Assembly: GCA_037389465.1 (NCBI GenBank)
Contig: JAZARR010000146.1
Coordinates: 992,001-1,056,000 of the forward strand
Origin: Baylisascaris procyonis
Lineage: Eukaryota > Nematoda > Chromadorea > Rhabditida > Ascarididae
DNA length: 64,000 bases
Direction: 5' to 3'
The translations under genes were made by a program, and so were the position numbers. Shown here piece by piece: positions 41,001 to 54,141 of the stretch. The notes under the pieces are model-generated. The model ran no database searches and had not been told where the DNA came from. It was given only the letters and a program-made list of their open reading frames with translations. Positions within the stretch are counted from its first letter, which is position 1. Every line of letters begins with the position of its first letter.

Positions 41001-43371
41001 TGCCGTTCAGTTTTTCACATCTACTGCAAGAAAAAGTTTAGTTGGAAAGTGGGAGTTTCATCTAAAGAAGGATGTGTTCACTACACATTTCTGTTCACAC
41101 ATGCTTCTAGTAGCAGTTTTACCAAAAAGTGATACAGTTGTTGTGTCTTCGCAAGTTATAACAATTGTTTTATAATAGCCACTTTAAAATCTCTTATCTT
41201 GAATAGTTTTTTCAGCTGTTATTATAAAAAAATAACTCTTCTTTAGCAATACTTCCCACTGCATAATTTTCACACCTATCTCTCTTTTTGGGTCACCAAG
41301 ATACTTAGAGAGTTTTTTGTCCAACCGTTTGAGACACCGCAATATTGTCCCAATGATATCTTGGAAAACTAATAACTTTGAGTTTTATTCCATTTTATGC
41401 ATTATTCTTATATGTAATAGAATACAGCGTTCAGTTCGATATCACGAATGTGCCAAACTTTTGTCACTTTTCTCAGTTTCATTTGCCAAAGGAATTTTCA
41501 TAAAAAATAAGGTTTTTTGATGAACGTTTTGATCTAATTAGCAGTTTAACGCAGCATTTCTCCTGAAACCACTCACGTGAATTGTTTAATTCGTTTTTTG
41601 CTAACTTGTTGGAAAGAAATCTAAAAGATTGCGTTGGGTTTTGTTTCGAGAGGCTATTTTCTTTATTTTAATTGAATGGACTTTGGAAATGAGCACAGTT
41701 TTTGCATATAATATTTTCATTTGAGAAATTAATTGCTTTTTATCACAGTGAATCATTCATTTTTCCCTCACTATAGCTCAGCTTATATCAGAGGCTTTGA
41801 GCTGAGGCAGTATATACTGCGTTAGGATATAGGCGCACAGAAGGCAGTGTTACGCAAAGCGCATGCATGCATACGTGCGCCATAATCCCCGACAACCTCC
41901 TTGCCCTTCAAATCCTGCAAATGAATAATCCTTTGCTTGAAAAACTTCGATAAACATTATCACCCCCCTTAGATGCCTTCCTCCTCATTTTATAGAGTGG
42001 CCATCAACGTCGTAGAGTAATACGTATTGAAGCACTACAGTACGATACGCCAATCACTACGTCCTATTACAGTCATTTTGTATTGTCTTATTATTTCCTT
42101 AGTTCACAACATGCACTATTTGAAAACTTCCAGAAATAATCCCTTTCCACCCTCAAAGAAAAACTCTCTGAAACTCTCACTAATATATAACTCTAGGTGT
42201 TTAATCTCAGTACATACGACATACCCATGCTCAAGAAAATTTCGCTGTTACGTGTTCATTATTCAACTCAATATGCGTTTAAACTGTCGCTCATTCCTTC
42301 TATGAATTCAAGTGCTTTAAGTGGTATAACTTTAAGGGGGGCGACATACCAAGAATTTAGCTCTTCTTGATCCACAGTGATTCGAGTTTTTCGCTTATTT
42401 GTATCTACAGATTGAAAACCTTCAGATGAAGGCCCTCATTTCAGCCGTTTTTTTTCCTTCACTTCATTCCTTCGTATCAGTAAGTGAAAGACAAAGGCAA
42501 AAAGTGTGAAAATGCGCTTAGTTGATTTCCTTCAAAATGTTCTTCTCTGCGTGCACACACTCACGTCTAAATAAATGATTGCGTTTCAATGATTATATAA
42601 CTATGGAACTCATGAACAGCTGTCTATTCAAGTTTGTTGAAATAAGCTGAAGCGAATTTGCATACTTTAATTAAATTGAAATCGTGTTTGCCTTAAGAAT
42701 CACATTGCAAACGATGCAATATTTCACGACCTACACGATCTTATTCCAGAAGAGGACTTCATCTTTGATTACGTCATCTAGCGAGAACTCCGGAAAGTAG
42801 AAGCACTCAGGAGTATATTTGATGAAAGAAAAATGAAATTAAGAATACTTCGTCATTAATACAGCTTAAAATTAGCGCTACATTTTGGACGATAGTTCTA
42901 TAGCGCGGTCAAGCGTAATTTTCAACGCTTGCCACGCTCAATAATTGCAAAAAGTACGCATTAATATATAAAATTGTTTTTTTTTTTTTTTAGCTGGCAG
43001 TTTCATCACAAGTAAGCTAATCGAGTTTTCTTCTTTTCTTCACAGCACTCAAACGAAGTATTATCACAAACGAGCAACTCAACACTACGCTCGTCAAATA
43101 CGCACTAGGCATTAATATGCATGCGCAATTCTTATCCCAACTGCTTTGAATTGTCGCCGTTTTATCGTGTCATTCGCGTGCTTTTAGTTTTTTGTTTGAT
43201 CCGCTTCGTTGTTGATAAATCTACGACGGTACGCAATTATTGGCATTCAACCCTCGCATGAAATGTATCATTGAAGCGTTATATAGCACTGAAGCGCCAA
43301 CGGTATAGCTTTCACTATGCATGTCATCTTTCAGATAGTACATATAAATTTAGCATAAGTATAAATGTATC

Positions 43372-43443
<72 letters not shown>

Positions 43444-46400
43444 ATTTTTTTCTGAGTATGATATATACGCACGTTTGCGAGTACAATTAATGTACCGTTT
43501 TTTTAAAATACTAACTCAGTATGGGCCCATGCCTCAACTCATGTGTTTTATTCCGATGTTTGGAGTGATGACAGTGCGTATCCACTTTTGATGCTTGTTC
43601 TCTTCTGTTAAAATCACTTGCCTGCGTGAACACACCCACCTCTCTCGATTGTGCTTAGCGGCTGACTGTTTATTTCTGTAGGTTGGATTATAAGCCACAA
43701 ATATATTCGCTTATGCAAACTTCATAACTCTTCAAAATCACCTTTTTTCAAACGAACGAAGGTGATGAGTGCAATAGGACTCATGATCTTCAAAATTTAC
43801 GTATTTCCGTGGAAATGGGTTGTCATTTCACTTTTCTGACGTGTTCAACGCGGTGGAAGGTGCCTAGAAATTGGGCGAATACTACAGAAAGGTGTTCTAA
43901 CGAACTATTACGGTGTATTTATTCAAGCTTCGTGAATTGAGCACATGTATATTCATCGAATAAGCCCATGGACTGTCTTTGAATGGCACTTATATGCGAA
44001 ACCACATAATGTCTGCTGAGTCCTTCAATAATATTAAATTTGAATAGCAATTCAAGTTTCATTGGCTTCTTATGATCGTTTTCTTGCAACTTCTAAGACT
44101 TGAGTGCATCTTCTTCATAAATAATTCATCGGATGATGAAGATGAATAGTAGAGTGGCGTAGAAACTCTGCTTTATTCTCACTGAAAAAGACAAGACCGA
44201 TAGTTAGGTTCAGCGAATTGTCTTTGTCTGTTTCACGCATCTATCACTAGCTCATTCGAAAATATGGGGAGGCGAATGTTTTGGGGATGCTTTGAACATT
44301 AATGCGTTCGGTATTTATTTTACTATAAAGCGCATAATAGTTTTTATGTCTACGAAACAGGCATTTTGGCGTCACTCGTAGAAGAATCGAAGCAGTGGAT
44401 GAGCACAGTAAGATTAAGATTTGAAATATTATGAAGTGCTGAGGAAAAGTGAAAATAATTGCACAGCATTATAGACTTGTAAAATATTTTAAAAAAGTAC
44501 TTGTAAGTTGTTTTCCATTCCCAATTGCACCTGAATTCACTCATTACAGCCGTTAGAAAGCTAGATGCTGCATGTTCATATGCACATATATCGTAATGCC
44601 GTAGTGCTACAGTATTGTTTGCCTGTCCATTTTGCTTGTAACTTATCATGGCACCTACTTAAATTCGTTTTTATCGTTTAATATTTTTTCATGTTTGCAT
44701 CAGTGCTTCTTGTGTCTTGGCACATTTTGATAGCACTTATAATTATTCGTAATGGAGGAGGAAGGATAAGGGTGGATCGCTGAATAGTAGATTACTCACA
44801 CATCGCATTCATATGCTTGCTCTGAGCGAGCTCCCATTTCGATCATTCCGTAAGACTGTGATTTTTTTTTTTTTTTTGTTTTTCTTGTGCTGGATATTCG
44901 TTTCTTTTTGAAGAGCAAATAGAAGCGGCCTCCAATGCTTCAAAACAGCGCATCTTGTAAAAATGCTTACTTAAAGATAGATATTTCTGTGGAAAGAGAT
45001 AGAACTTCTGGCCGAGATGTTGTCATCAGTGATACTTGCGAGCATAAATGAAATCCTTGATAGAATGCTTCCAAACGAAATTGAAGAAGTAATTTTTTTT
45101 CTCGTAATTTTGGCGATGCTTCGTCAAATTTTTAAAAAAGAAAAAGAATAGGAGTTTTCCAGTGAATCTAAGCAACTGAGAATAATATTTTTAGAAGCTT
45201 CTCCATTTTTTTCAAGTTTTACTATCTAACATTTGCTGACAAATCGAGAAGTGTTTTAAAAATGCTAGACAAGAATGCGTTTTCAAAACAGAAAAGAATT
45301 ATGCCTTAATCGTACATTTACTAATGTTCTCTATTTTAGCAATTTATCGTTGTATTCACACATATGTCTTTAGTTCATGCGTATTTTCACTGGAAGCATT
45401 AAATTTCTCATAAAATAGTCCTATATTGTGTTGATTTCCAATCGTCTCTGCCACTGCAACAGGCTGCTGCAAACCTCTGTCATCTGTTTCCTCTATTCGT
45501 CAATATTATTAGCAATTTGGACGGTTTTTTTTGTCCATTTCTTTTATGAGCAGAATTTCAGGATGAGAAGGTTTGAGACTTTTCTCATGTCAATTTTTTG
45601 ATCAATTTTTCGCTTGGTTTTCTTTTTCTTGACTGTATTTTCTTTTACTATGATCAGCAAGAATTGTGATTTATTTCATCTTCCACTATCGTTTCTCTCA
45701 CTTTCCATTTGCTTTCTCTCACTGAGCAAAAAAATTTCTTGTATACTAGCCTGCTCTTGGCAGTCGCTTCGAAAGTTTCAACAACTAAACAACTTTCCTA
45801 ATTTTTGAAAAGTTCCTGCTGGAAATTCAACCTCTATTTAAAGAGACCATTATGAGCCCATAAAGTATTTTATTACAGTCTCTTCTGTTGTTGTACTAAA
45901 TTTTCTGTAGAGTTTCTTTCATTTCTCGAAACGTCGCGTAATCGGCATACGTCTATGAGAACTTTGAAGCCAGCGCTTAATTCATCACTTGTGTCTGCCA
46001 TTGATCTACAATAATCCATTTTTTTTTTCAACTGCAGTCTTGTCGTTCACATCATTGATACTTGCGTCATCGTGACTTGTTTTCGCTAGTAAATCCCAAC
46101 AAATGTGTTAGCGATTAATCGACGTATTTCGTTGCTTTGTGCTGGTTCGCAGATTTGCATTTACAAGGCGCGTTGTAATGAAGTTGTGTATGTATTCTTC
46201 GTGTCTATGCGTATGTCTTCTTTCCTGTAGTTTCAACTTGGAAATCGATTCTACAAATGTGAAATTTAGCGGTTGCGAAATGCACCACAGGATGACCTCC
46301 TGTGTTGGAACATCAACTTCGGAAAGGATTTTAGGTACCTAAACGTACTAAAAACTTCGCTTGAGAAATCTAAACTTTTATTAAGGAGAACATGACCATC

Positions 46401-49400
46401 TCGTTAGGAATGCTTGTCGCCAAGCACTACAGTTTGGAAGCTCGTGTGAATAAGCTATTATTAGAATGTCGTTGTTGTACTTTGTCTTAGCCTCGAATTT
46501 CCAAGTTGTTGTTATGTTTTTGAAAGCGGCATAATGGCAAATGCAACCGAAAGTCGCCGTTTGAACGTAATGTGACTTGTTCGCAGTCTAGTTGCTTTTT
46601 AGTGCTTTCACAATGCGCTGTAGTGCTTAATCCAGCTTAGCACCATTGTCTATGCGTTGTTTTCCCCTCGATGCACATGAAGAGCTTACCCTGAATGCTG
46701 CGAAATGCTTCTTTCTTGAGCAAATGGATTTACTTCAGGTTATAAGAAAGCATATCGAATCGACGATTCTACATGAAATTAGTCACGTTATGCCGACCAG
46801 TGACGAATTTGCTAAAGAAGAAGAAGAAGATGATGAGGAAGAAAGCGGTTAGTCCTTCTTGTCGTTGAGAATAAAAGCAGAAATAAATCCCGTGATATTA
46901 CGAGCATCATTACTAGAAGTGTCCAATTGTTGGAATTTAAGGATTCTTTTGAAAATAAGCCTGATGAAGTCTTCTCACATTATACGAGTAACGGTATCTT
47001 ACGTTGGTAAGCTATGGCATAGTTCTTATATTTTTTGTGGCGGTAAAGTGAAGTATAGTGAAATAACACATATGAAGTATATCTTGTGTGCATATTTAAA
47101 TTCGTGTTATGGTCATATGAATCTCTCCGTTGTTGCATCTTAGTTGCTAATGACAGTGCCGGCGTTATCATTAAAGACTGATGCTCTCAAGGTTTTTAAC
47201 AAGGGAAAAGAAGTAATTTAGCAGAAAAGAGCAATCGCTAAGGAAATGGAACATAAAATTGAGCAATATCACTATCTACACTCTTGACTTTCGGGTTTTT
47301 TATTTCAAACAACTTATTAAGTTTAAAAAATTTTCATTCTCATCGGCTTCTCTCGGAAGTGATTATTTTCCTGTCGTATTTCAAAGATCCTTCCTTTCTA
47401 ATGTTAATTTTAGATATTGAAGAGTCTGATAATAACAGTTGCACAAAGATTGTCAACCAGCGTTATGCAACGTTGAATATGAATTAATCAGGCTAAATGC
47501 TTCGATACGATGCGATCTTTCTCACCACTACATTAACCAAGGTCTAATAGAGGAAGTTGTTACTTTCATAGACTGTGACAAACAAATGTACGAGATGAGA
47601 CTTGATTTGATAATTGAAAGAATGTATTAAGACTCGAGCTGTAATAGTCATAACGGTGGTATCCGTAATGGTCCTATCATAGAGGAGGATGAAGAGCGTT
47701 GTCTAGGCAACGAGGACGATGAACTACAAACACAGGATACGCAAGTGTTGAAGGTAAGAATCATAGCAAACAACGATAGCAATGAGAATAAAGTTGATTG
47801 AGGAAAGCGTAAGTGAAAAGTATGCTAAAAGAATAGGCAAAATATACATTTGCAATTTTGCATCAATGGACCATTCGTTTTCATATATTGCGATGTGACA
47901 AAATATGTGCAGTAATGCGTTCATGCTTTAATCGAACCAATCGATTGTACATTTTTTTTCCAGAAGTTGCAAAAGACTCTTGCATCTTCAAATTTCCAAG
48001 TATCCTTTCCATTTCATAGATATTAGGAAGAAAATGAAGTTTTTCTTTTCAGCCGACATCCATTCTGTCTTCACTAATGAAATCTATTGTTCACTTGTTT
48101 AGTGGAAAGGGATTTTAGGAGGTAAGCTCAGTGAGTGTATCTTTGGGAAGGCTAAGAGAACATCATGCGGCAAGCCGTATTCCTTCGTCGGCTCGCTCGA
48201 TCAGTGGTGTTCCAATGGAAACGAAAAAAAGGCGTCACTTCCGAAGGAACGTATCCGAAAAATATATCGCTTTCCGTAAAGCAGATCGCAATAATATTGT
48301 GCGAGCTGCGGTTGTATCTACCGCGATCACATATGAAAAAGTGCAGCGGCATAAAAACAGGTAACTCCTAAATTGTGCTTCCATTTCTAATGCACAGTCT
48401 GAATGGAATTGGGCGGATAGGTGCTGCACCAACATTTTTGAGAGTATTTTCACTAATCGGATTCTCTGTGGTTCTGTAAGTTTGTGTGCATCATCCGAAC
48501 ACTCAAAATCTTTAGACTGTTAGGGTTCATAGGCTAGCAACTGTCTGATAACTTAAGGGAGTGTAAGCAGGCCGAAAATCGCTTTAAAACCTTGTTGATG
48601 CTCCTTCCGAGTTTCGATTAATTTTACCTGCTACGAGTATTCAAATCCCATTAATAGCAACTTTGTGATTGAGTAAGCAAACGGAGTGAACCCATTTTTT
48701 TTTCAGCGCACTCCACTTCACGAAAATGTCAACCAACACAATTTGATCAACAATAAGTATTTGATGAAGTCAACATTAGCAATTCGATGGGGAAATTCTC
48801 TGATTTTTTAGTTCGTTCCTCAAAAAAATTTGAGTACCATAGCTAGCAGCACTCATTTGATGATTGGACTGTTTTCATTTCCTGGAAGGAATTTTCATAT
48901 TTTCCCCATCCCTGTTCCTCTCTCCATCCGTCCTTCATACTTCATCCTCCTCCCTTCCTTGACACTATTCAGACTCATGGTATTCGTGCTTAGACCTGGA
49001 ACGACACAGATTGTAAATTTGTTTGGCTTTCGCTAGCTCACAGAGCCTCTTTGCAGGAAAGAACTCAGCTACAGAAGGAGCTTGCAACGGAAGCCGAAAG
49101 CGATCTCAGCTGCAAAGGAGCGGCGTGGAGTAAAGGTGTTAGGCATTATTCTAGGATGCTTCACAATTTGTTGGACGCCTTTTTTCATGTAAGTCTTAGT
49201 GAAGAGAATATTTCATATCGAACATATTTGTGACCCTTGCCAAGTAATCAACACATATGCGATTTGTTTTATAAATGAATTTTATAAGCCTGATGAAAAA
49301 ATTAAAGATCTCTCAGGCATTCATATTTTTGGCTGTTTGCTTATTTCGTTTATTATGAAAATCATATTTGAGTAATTTTCAATACTTTAATTATTTCAAT

Positions 49401-50225
49401 ATGCAATAGGAAATATTATCGTGCACCCGAAATATAAACGATTAAATATCGGGCATATTTCAAATAATCTAAAATGAAGCAATCAACTTTCAGAATGTAT
49501 GTAGTGGTGCAATTTTGCTCAAGTTGTGCATTAAATCCTCATATTGAAATGTTTATAACGTGGCTAGGATATAGCAACTCTGCGATGAATCCGATTATTT
49601 ATACGGTTAGTTTTATTGGATTTTAATTTATCCAAATGTAGATGCACGATTCCTTAAACGACTCGGAAAATATAGGCGCTCATTATATGCATCTCACAGA
49701 TTCTACACTGCGATTACATCCTCAAAACGCATACGAAGTATTGTTGTACTATGAGATCAAAGAAACTTTTAATGGGTCCTTACGTGCAGTCTTCAAAAGA
49801 AATATTGCGCATTCTTCTTTCGGAAGATTCACTTCTTCCTATTTATATAAATTCGATGAGATTTCAATATGAAGCAATTGCAGCCGATTTTCATCAGAAG
49901 AAGGATAGGGAGGAGGAAATGCGGGAGGGGAGGGAGTGGGAGCAAGAACTGATAGGCAATAGCCATTTGTGGCCAAAAGCACCGACACCTACAAGAAATA
50001 TATTTTTCGGGAACAACGACAACCAACTGCAATAATGATATTTCTAGAAGGTATTTCGTGTTTTTTATACTTAAAAGCTGTTATGAGTCTAGCTCGAATT
50101 CATAGTTAAATGTTAGTTTGTATATCAAATTGCAGGTATTTAATCGTGATTATCAAATCGCCTTGAAACGACTATTCACTAGCGAAAAGAAAAATGGTGT
50201 TGGAGTGTTAAGGCGACCGTTGTAG
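37986..50225 (+). CDS. tyra-2: Tyramine receptor TYRA-2 orthologue (class A biogenic amine GPCR), spliced, about 11 exons
   Basis: Seven-transmembrane receptor that in C. elegans binds tyramine at the neuronal membrane and signals through G proteins. Exons: 37963-38138 (coding from ATG 37986), 38462-38582, 39152-39339, 40176-40364, 46739-46847, 47414-about 47461/47471, about 47632/47648-47753, 48119-48360, 49057-49188, 49494-49605, 50136-50225 (TAG). Phases agree at every junction except the uncertain exon 6/7 join. Seen in the sequence: TM1 with [10 protein letters not shown]2 with LAFSD; TM3 [15 protein letters not shown], whose D is the amine-binding Asp, then DRYWAI; TM4 [17 protein letters not shown]; loop-2 Cys in [11 protein letters not shown] next to an NGT glycosylation site; TM5 ending [11 protein letters not shown]; a loop-3 acidic block after [15 protein letters not shown]6 [11 protein letters not shown]7 with NPIIY; tail [13 protein letters not shown]. 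From memory, these blocks match C. elegans TYRA-2 more closely than DOP, SER or OCTR receptors. Loop 3 is about 190 residues. The start is inferred, because ATG 37986 follows the acceptor at 37962 by 23 bases. Confidence 0.93.
38139..38461 (+). other. tyra-2 intron 1 (TM1 to TM2)
   Basis: The donor is GTACGT at 38139 and the acceptor CTCAG ends at 38461; both sides are phase 0 (PNLL joined to VGNLAFSD). The intron contains a 16-base perfect palindrome at 38378-38393. I see no other feature in it. Confidence 0.85.
38378..38393. repeat. Perfect 16-bp palindrome beside a direct-repeat pair
   Basis: CACGCATGCATGCGTG reads the same on both strands. The 10-base word GTGATACTCA occurs at 38361-38370 and again at 38391-38400, where it overlaps the right end of the palindrome. 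It sits inside tyra-2 intron 1. Confidence 0.8.
39980..40175 (+). repeat. Four-copy 49-bp tandem array ending on the tyra-2 exon 4 acceptor
   Basis: Four head-to-tail 49-bp units occupy 39980-40028, 40029-40077, 40078-40126 and 40127-40175. The last three are identical, and the first differs at one base (AATAATTAAG for AATACTTAAG). Each unit starts AGGGAGAGAGACGAAG and ends TATGATTTGCAG, so each ends in a potential 3' splice site. The final AG of unit four is the acceptor that gives exon 4 ([15 protein letters not shown]...) its correct phase. Confidence 0.97.
40365..46738 (+). other. tyra-2 intron 4, about 6.4 kb
   Basis: This intron separates the end of TM5 (IYRQK) from the start of loop 3 (VIRKHIES) at phase 0. 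The donor is GTAGTG and the acceptor ACTTCAG. It contains a long TA microsatellite, poly-T tracts and no identifiable nested gene. Open frames at 40828-41175 and 42027-42305 are AT-rich and show no family motif. A possible 104-base cassette with a good acceptor lies at 46231-46334. Confidence 0.85.
43373..43439. repeat. (TA)n microsatellite
   Basis: An uninterrupted TA dinucleotide tract of 67 bases lies within tyra-2 intron 4. Confidence 0.98.
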
Positions 50226-53200
50226 CATTGAAAAAAAAAAAACCTCTGCTTTCAAATTAATGTCCACTCTTATTATTTGTCACTAAATTTTCAACTAATA
50301 CTTTGATAGTCACTTCTTTACACAATTCCTCCTTCCACGTATCTCTCTACCTTAATTCACCGCAAGTGTTGAATTCTCGATAGAATTTCGTCTGCAAAAA
50401 AATCCTGCACTTTTGTTTTCCTTCTCTTCATTTATACGATTCGTTGTTCTAGTCTTTCTACTGAGTCTCTCTTTTAAAGAAAGCAAAGGAAGAAAAAGTG
50501 ACAGAAAATTTTGCTCGTCGAGATTGTCATTTTGAATCAACTTCTTCTATTTCTGAAGTATAGAAGTCCTCTCCACTTTGGACTACCTCATGCACATACA
50601 GCATTCGTTTCGGCGTTTTCAGACGATCCGATGAAAGCGGCAGATGCTTGCCATTTCACATCTTGCTTTTGTTAACCTCACTGAAATTTCCATAGCAGAC
50701 GAACTGGAATGCCCTGAGTTTTCCGGTTTCCGGCGAGCTGTCATTCGTTTGATTCCGGTAACGCTTTATTGAAATCATCATGTTAAGTCGGAATAGGTTT
50801 GCACAGGTAGTTAACAAAATTGACACAAGTACGCTTTAACTCATATCGAAAATAAAAGGACTGGAGGAGGGATGGCGGAGGTGGGGAAGGGAGTGAAAGA
50901 TAAGAAGAGGTTAGGAAACAGGCAATGGTGATCATTTCTTCAGCACCTGAGTTTAATTATAGGAAATAGGTATGCAAGTCGTTTACCTCATCTCTCCTTG
51001 AATGCGTTAGTTTTAAACGAACGAATAACACATATGATGCTTGATATGAATATGAAATATTGTTATAAAGGGGTGTCTTTTGTTTAAGTTTCTTTCAATA
51101 AGTGCTGTTGTATGGAATGTAATAAACTTTCGAATATATTTCATATCGTAATGATTAAAGTTTTCAATTGTGGCAGTAAAGAAGTCATCTTTAATCATTT
51201 CGTGAAAACATACTATATCGCTCACTATCATATTTCATTTGATAGTTTCCATTTAAAAAATTACGATTAGTGGCACACTATTATACACCTATCATCCAGC
51301 CGTTGAGCTCATTTAGTGCGAAATATTCTGTTCTGAAGCAATTTAAGTGGCTGATACGAAGTGATACTCAATGGACACACTAGTATCATCATACCTTTGA
51401 ACGATTGCTATGCAATGAAATGCAAATCACAGCAAGTGAAAATCAACAACGAGATTTCAGCAGTACTTCAAATACCGTGCATGTGCATGATTTTCTGGAG
51501 CAGTGAATTCGAGGAGAGAGTTGTAGGGATGAAAAAATAAGGAAAAATTACTTGTGCTCACGATCCTTTCATAGCTTTTGCTTCAACAAAAACCATACTT
51601 CGAGTCTAGTGGGAAAGAATTGTCAGTGATGTCGCAAGGTAATCTTAAAAATATTCTTTCATAGATCACATAAACAAACCAGTCAAAAGGTACCTATTAA
51701 ACAGGAAGCGAGTTTTAGCAAGCAATCACCGCAACGTTTCGTCAGTCTACAGATTTCTCGAATATTCATCATACCGCGTACGACATTAAATAAAAATTCA
51801 ATGCACTGTGTAAAAAATCTATTAATTAAGGCATTCAATTGAAATGCATTAGTTCAGTCAAAACAGTTCGCAAATTTGCATAAAAATTCCTCATGTAGTT
51901 GAAGTTCACCATGGTTCTTCATGAGAGTTTAGAGAATCGTTGAAATCGTTCAACGCTTTCAGTGGAAATTCGATGCTTTCTTCATAATGTTGCTAACTTC
52001 CGCTAAAAATTATCATATTCTTTTTTTCAATCGTTTACAATTTTCGGTGAAGGTTCATTCCGTTGTTTGATCTCTCTATTTAAATTCACTGAAAATAAAA
52101 GGTTTAGTTATTACAGCAACAATTACTTTCATATGTTGATATTGTATAGTGAAGAGAATCGTATAGTAATCAAATGAGATCAAATGAAATCAACTTATTA
52201 ATTTCTCTTATAAATTATATGCTTTAAGCAAGATTCTTAGAGAAGGTTTCATGTAAATATTTGTTGTTTCATTAGGATACAATTATGGCTGCACATTGCA
52301 ACAAAATATTGATTAGCATGCATAAAGTAAAACCAATACGGAAGTAAATTATTTTTATTTGAATTGCTTGATTAATATTCGATGGATTTCATCGTTCGAT
52401 CAATGCATCGACAGATATTCAAAAAAGTTCATTATTGATATATTAAAAAGCTTTTTTTTTTAATTGTTATGCCACAAGAATTCAAATGGATTATTTTTAT
52501 AAGGAATAGAAAAAGAAATAATGCACAAAAAGACGACCGTGTTGGCATATTTCAATCATCATTCGTCGTTGCCTCCAGCAGAGATATAGGGAGAAGGGGG
52601 TGACGCGATGGGGTGTATTTGTGAATTTGTCCGATGAAATGTGCTTACAGCAGTTCTTAATCTGCAAGAAGAGGATTGATTCTATTCGTGACCATTATTC
52701 GAAATGCGCCATATTTTTTTATCGTTATAATTAATCGTATAAGCCTCATTGTGTCATTATTCTTTGCATCGCCGATTTAAAATTGCAATTCACTTTTATA
52801 TGGGGCATATTGCTTCAAGGATCTAAATCAAATGCAACATTTGAAATATTCATAACATTTAAAATTTATATTTTTGTAATGCATAGAAACAGTTAGATAT
52901 GGAAACGATCAATACAGTTCCCAATGATTCATACTCTTTTTTTTTCGCACAATAATATTCATTGCATAAGCTGAACTGCTTTATACATCAACTGTTATTG
53001 AGAAATTTCACTCATAAATATAATGAATTTAATTTTGAACTGCTAAATTTTACACTGCTCACCTAAAACGTAAACGAATAGAGTTGAGAGGGCGAAAAAC
53101 GGTTTACGCATAGAAATTGAATATTGTAATTGCTCAACCAGCGGATGTTCCAGAACAACCTGGAAACTCATCGCAAAAAACTCCGTATATAATGATGAGC

Positions 53201-54141
53201 ACTTTTGATGCATTGTTGCGTTACACCACAATAGAAATTGAACAGAAATTAATATGAAAAAGTAGACGATCATAGCGTCAAATGCCTTTAGAATGAATCT
53301 ACACTGTCAAATGCACGGATTATACAAGATGGTTGTGCTCCAATATCGGAGCACCATCATTTTGCATTTATAGCATTGTACAATAGAGATAATCGAATCA
53401 ACGTCCAAATCCGGATGCTATATCCGTATCGTTAGTCAGACCGGTGAGGTCAAAGTTCAGAATCTAGACGAAACGGAATTGCAGTATCCATCATAGGTGA
53501 CAACAACATCACAAGCAATTTAAATTATTGTGACAATAAAAAATATGACTTTTTAATGTGATTATTTCAAAGCGTAATGCTTACTTCATTTGCATAAAAT
53601 GGGAAAATTTTATGAAAATTTACACTCGATTGTTTGCATTTACATTTATTTTAACAATCGCAAAAACAATCTTTGTGAATATGTGTGTAATCTGCAAACA
53701 TGAATCTTATTATAGCTTATGTACATCTGCATTGTGCATCATCAAGAAAAAAAAAAGAACTCGCAGACAAATTCAATGATCGATAAAATCATGAGAATCA
53801 TAAATAGTACGTTACGTTCAGTTGAGCCCTATCACCGATGTGTTAAATTCAGCATGCTTTATATCAAATATGGCACTCCCTCTATAGCTGTATTGGCATT
53901 GGGAACTCCCTTGCTTCACCTTGAAAGACATTCCACTTTGCTCGCTTAGCTTTCAAGGGATACTACAACTGAACAAATCGAATAGTGGGCATATTTGCAT
54001 CCAATATTCAGTAATCCAACCTGTAATCATAACAAATATTGCTATATGATTTCTGAACGCAACGAACACAGCAACGTAACTTTTTTTCAGGCCGCAATGT
54101 AGTGTTACAATCGTTCCATCAAATGCGCACAAGTTTCCAAT
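50226..54141. other. Intergenic region between convergent tyra-2 and TNFR-like genes
   Basis: This AT-rich DNA separates the two 3' ends. I see no family-level coding signal. Around 53300-53490 several frames on both strands stay open for 20-45 codons, but none has both a good acceptor and a good donor. TTTATT near 53646 reads AATAAA on the minus strand and could serve as the TNFR-like poly(A) signal if the 3' UTR is about 500 bases long. Confidence 0.5.

Noticed and set aside
40828..41175. 115-codon plus-strand frame in tyra-2 intron 4
   Set aside because: AT-rich, no family motif, no splice sites that fit the flanking exon phases; exon 4 to exon 5 joins cleanly without it.
53300..53500. 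Several overlapping open frames on both strands between the convergent genes
   Set aside because: Three or more frames look equally protein-like; none has paired splice sites or a phase match to the TNFR-like exon at 54142.
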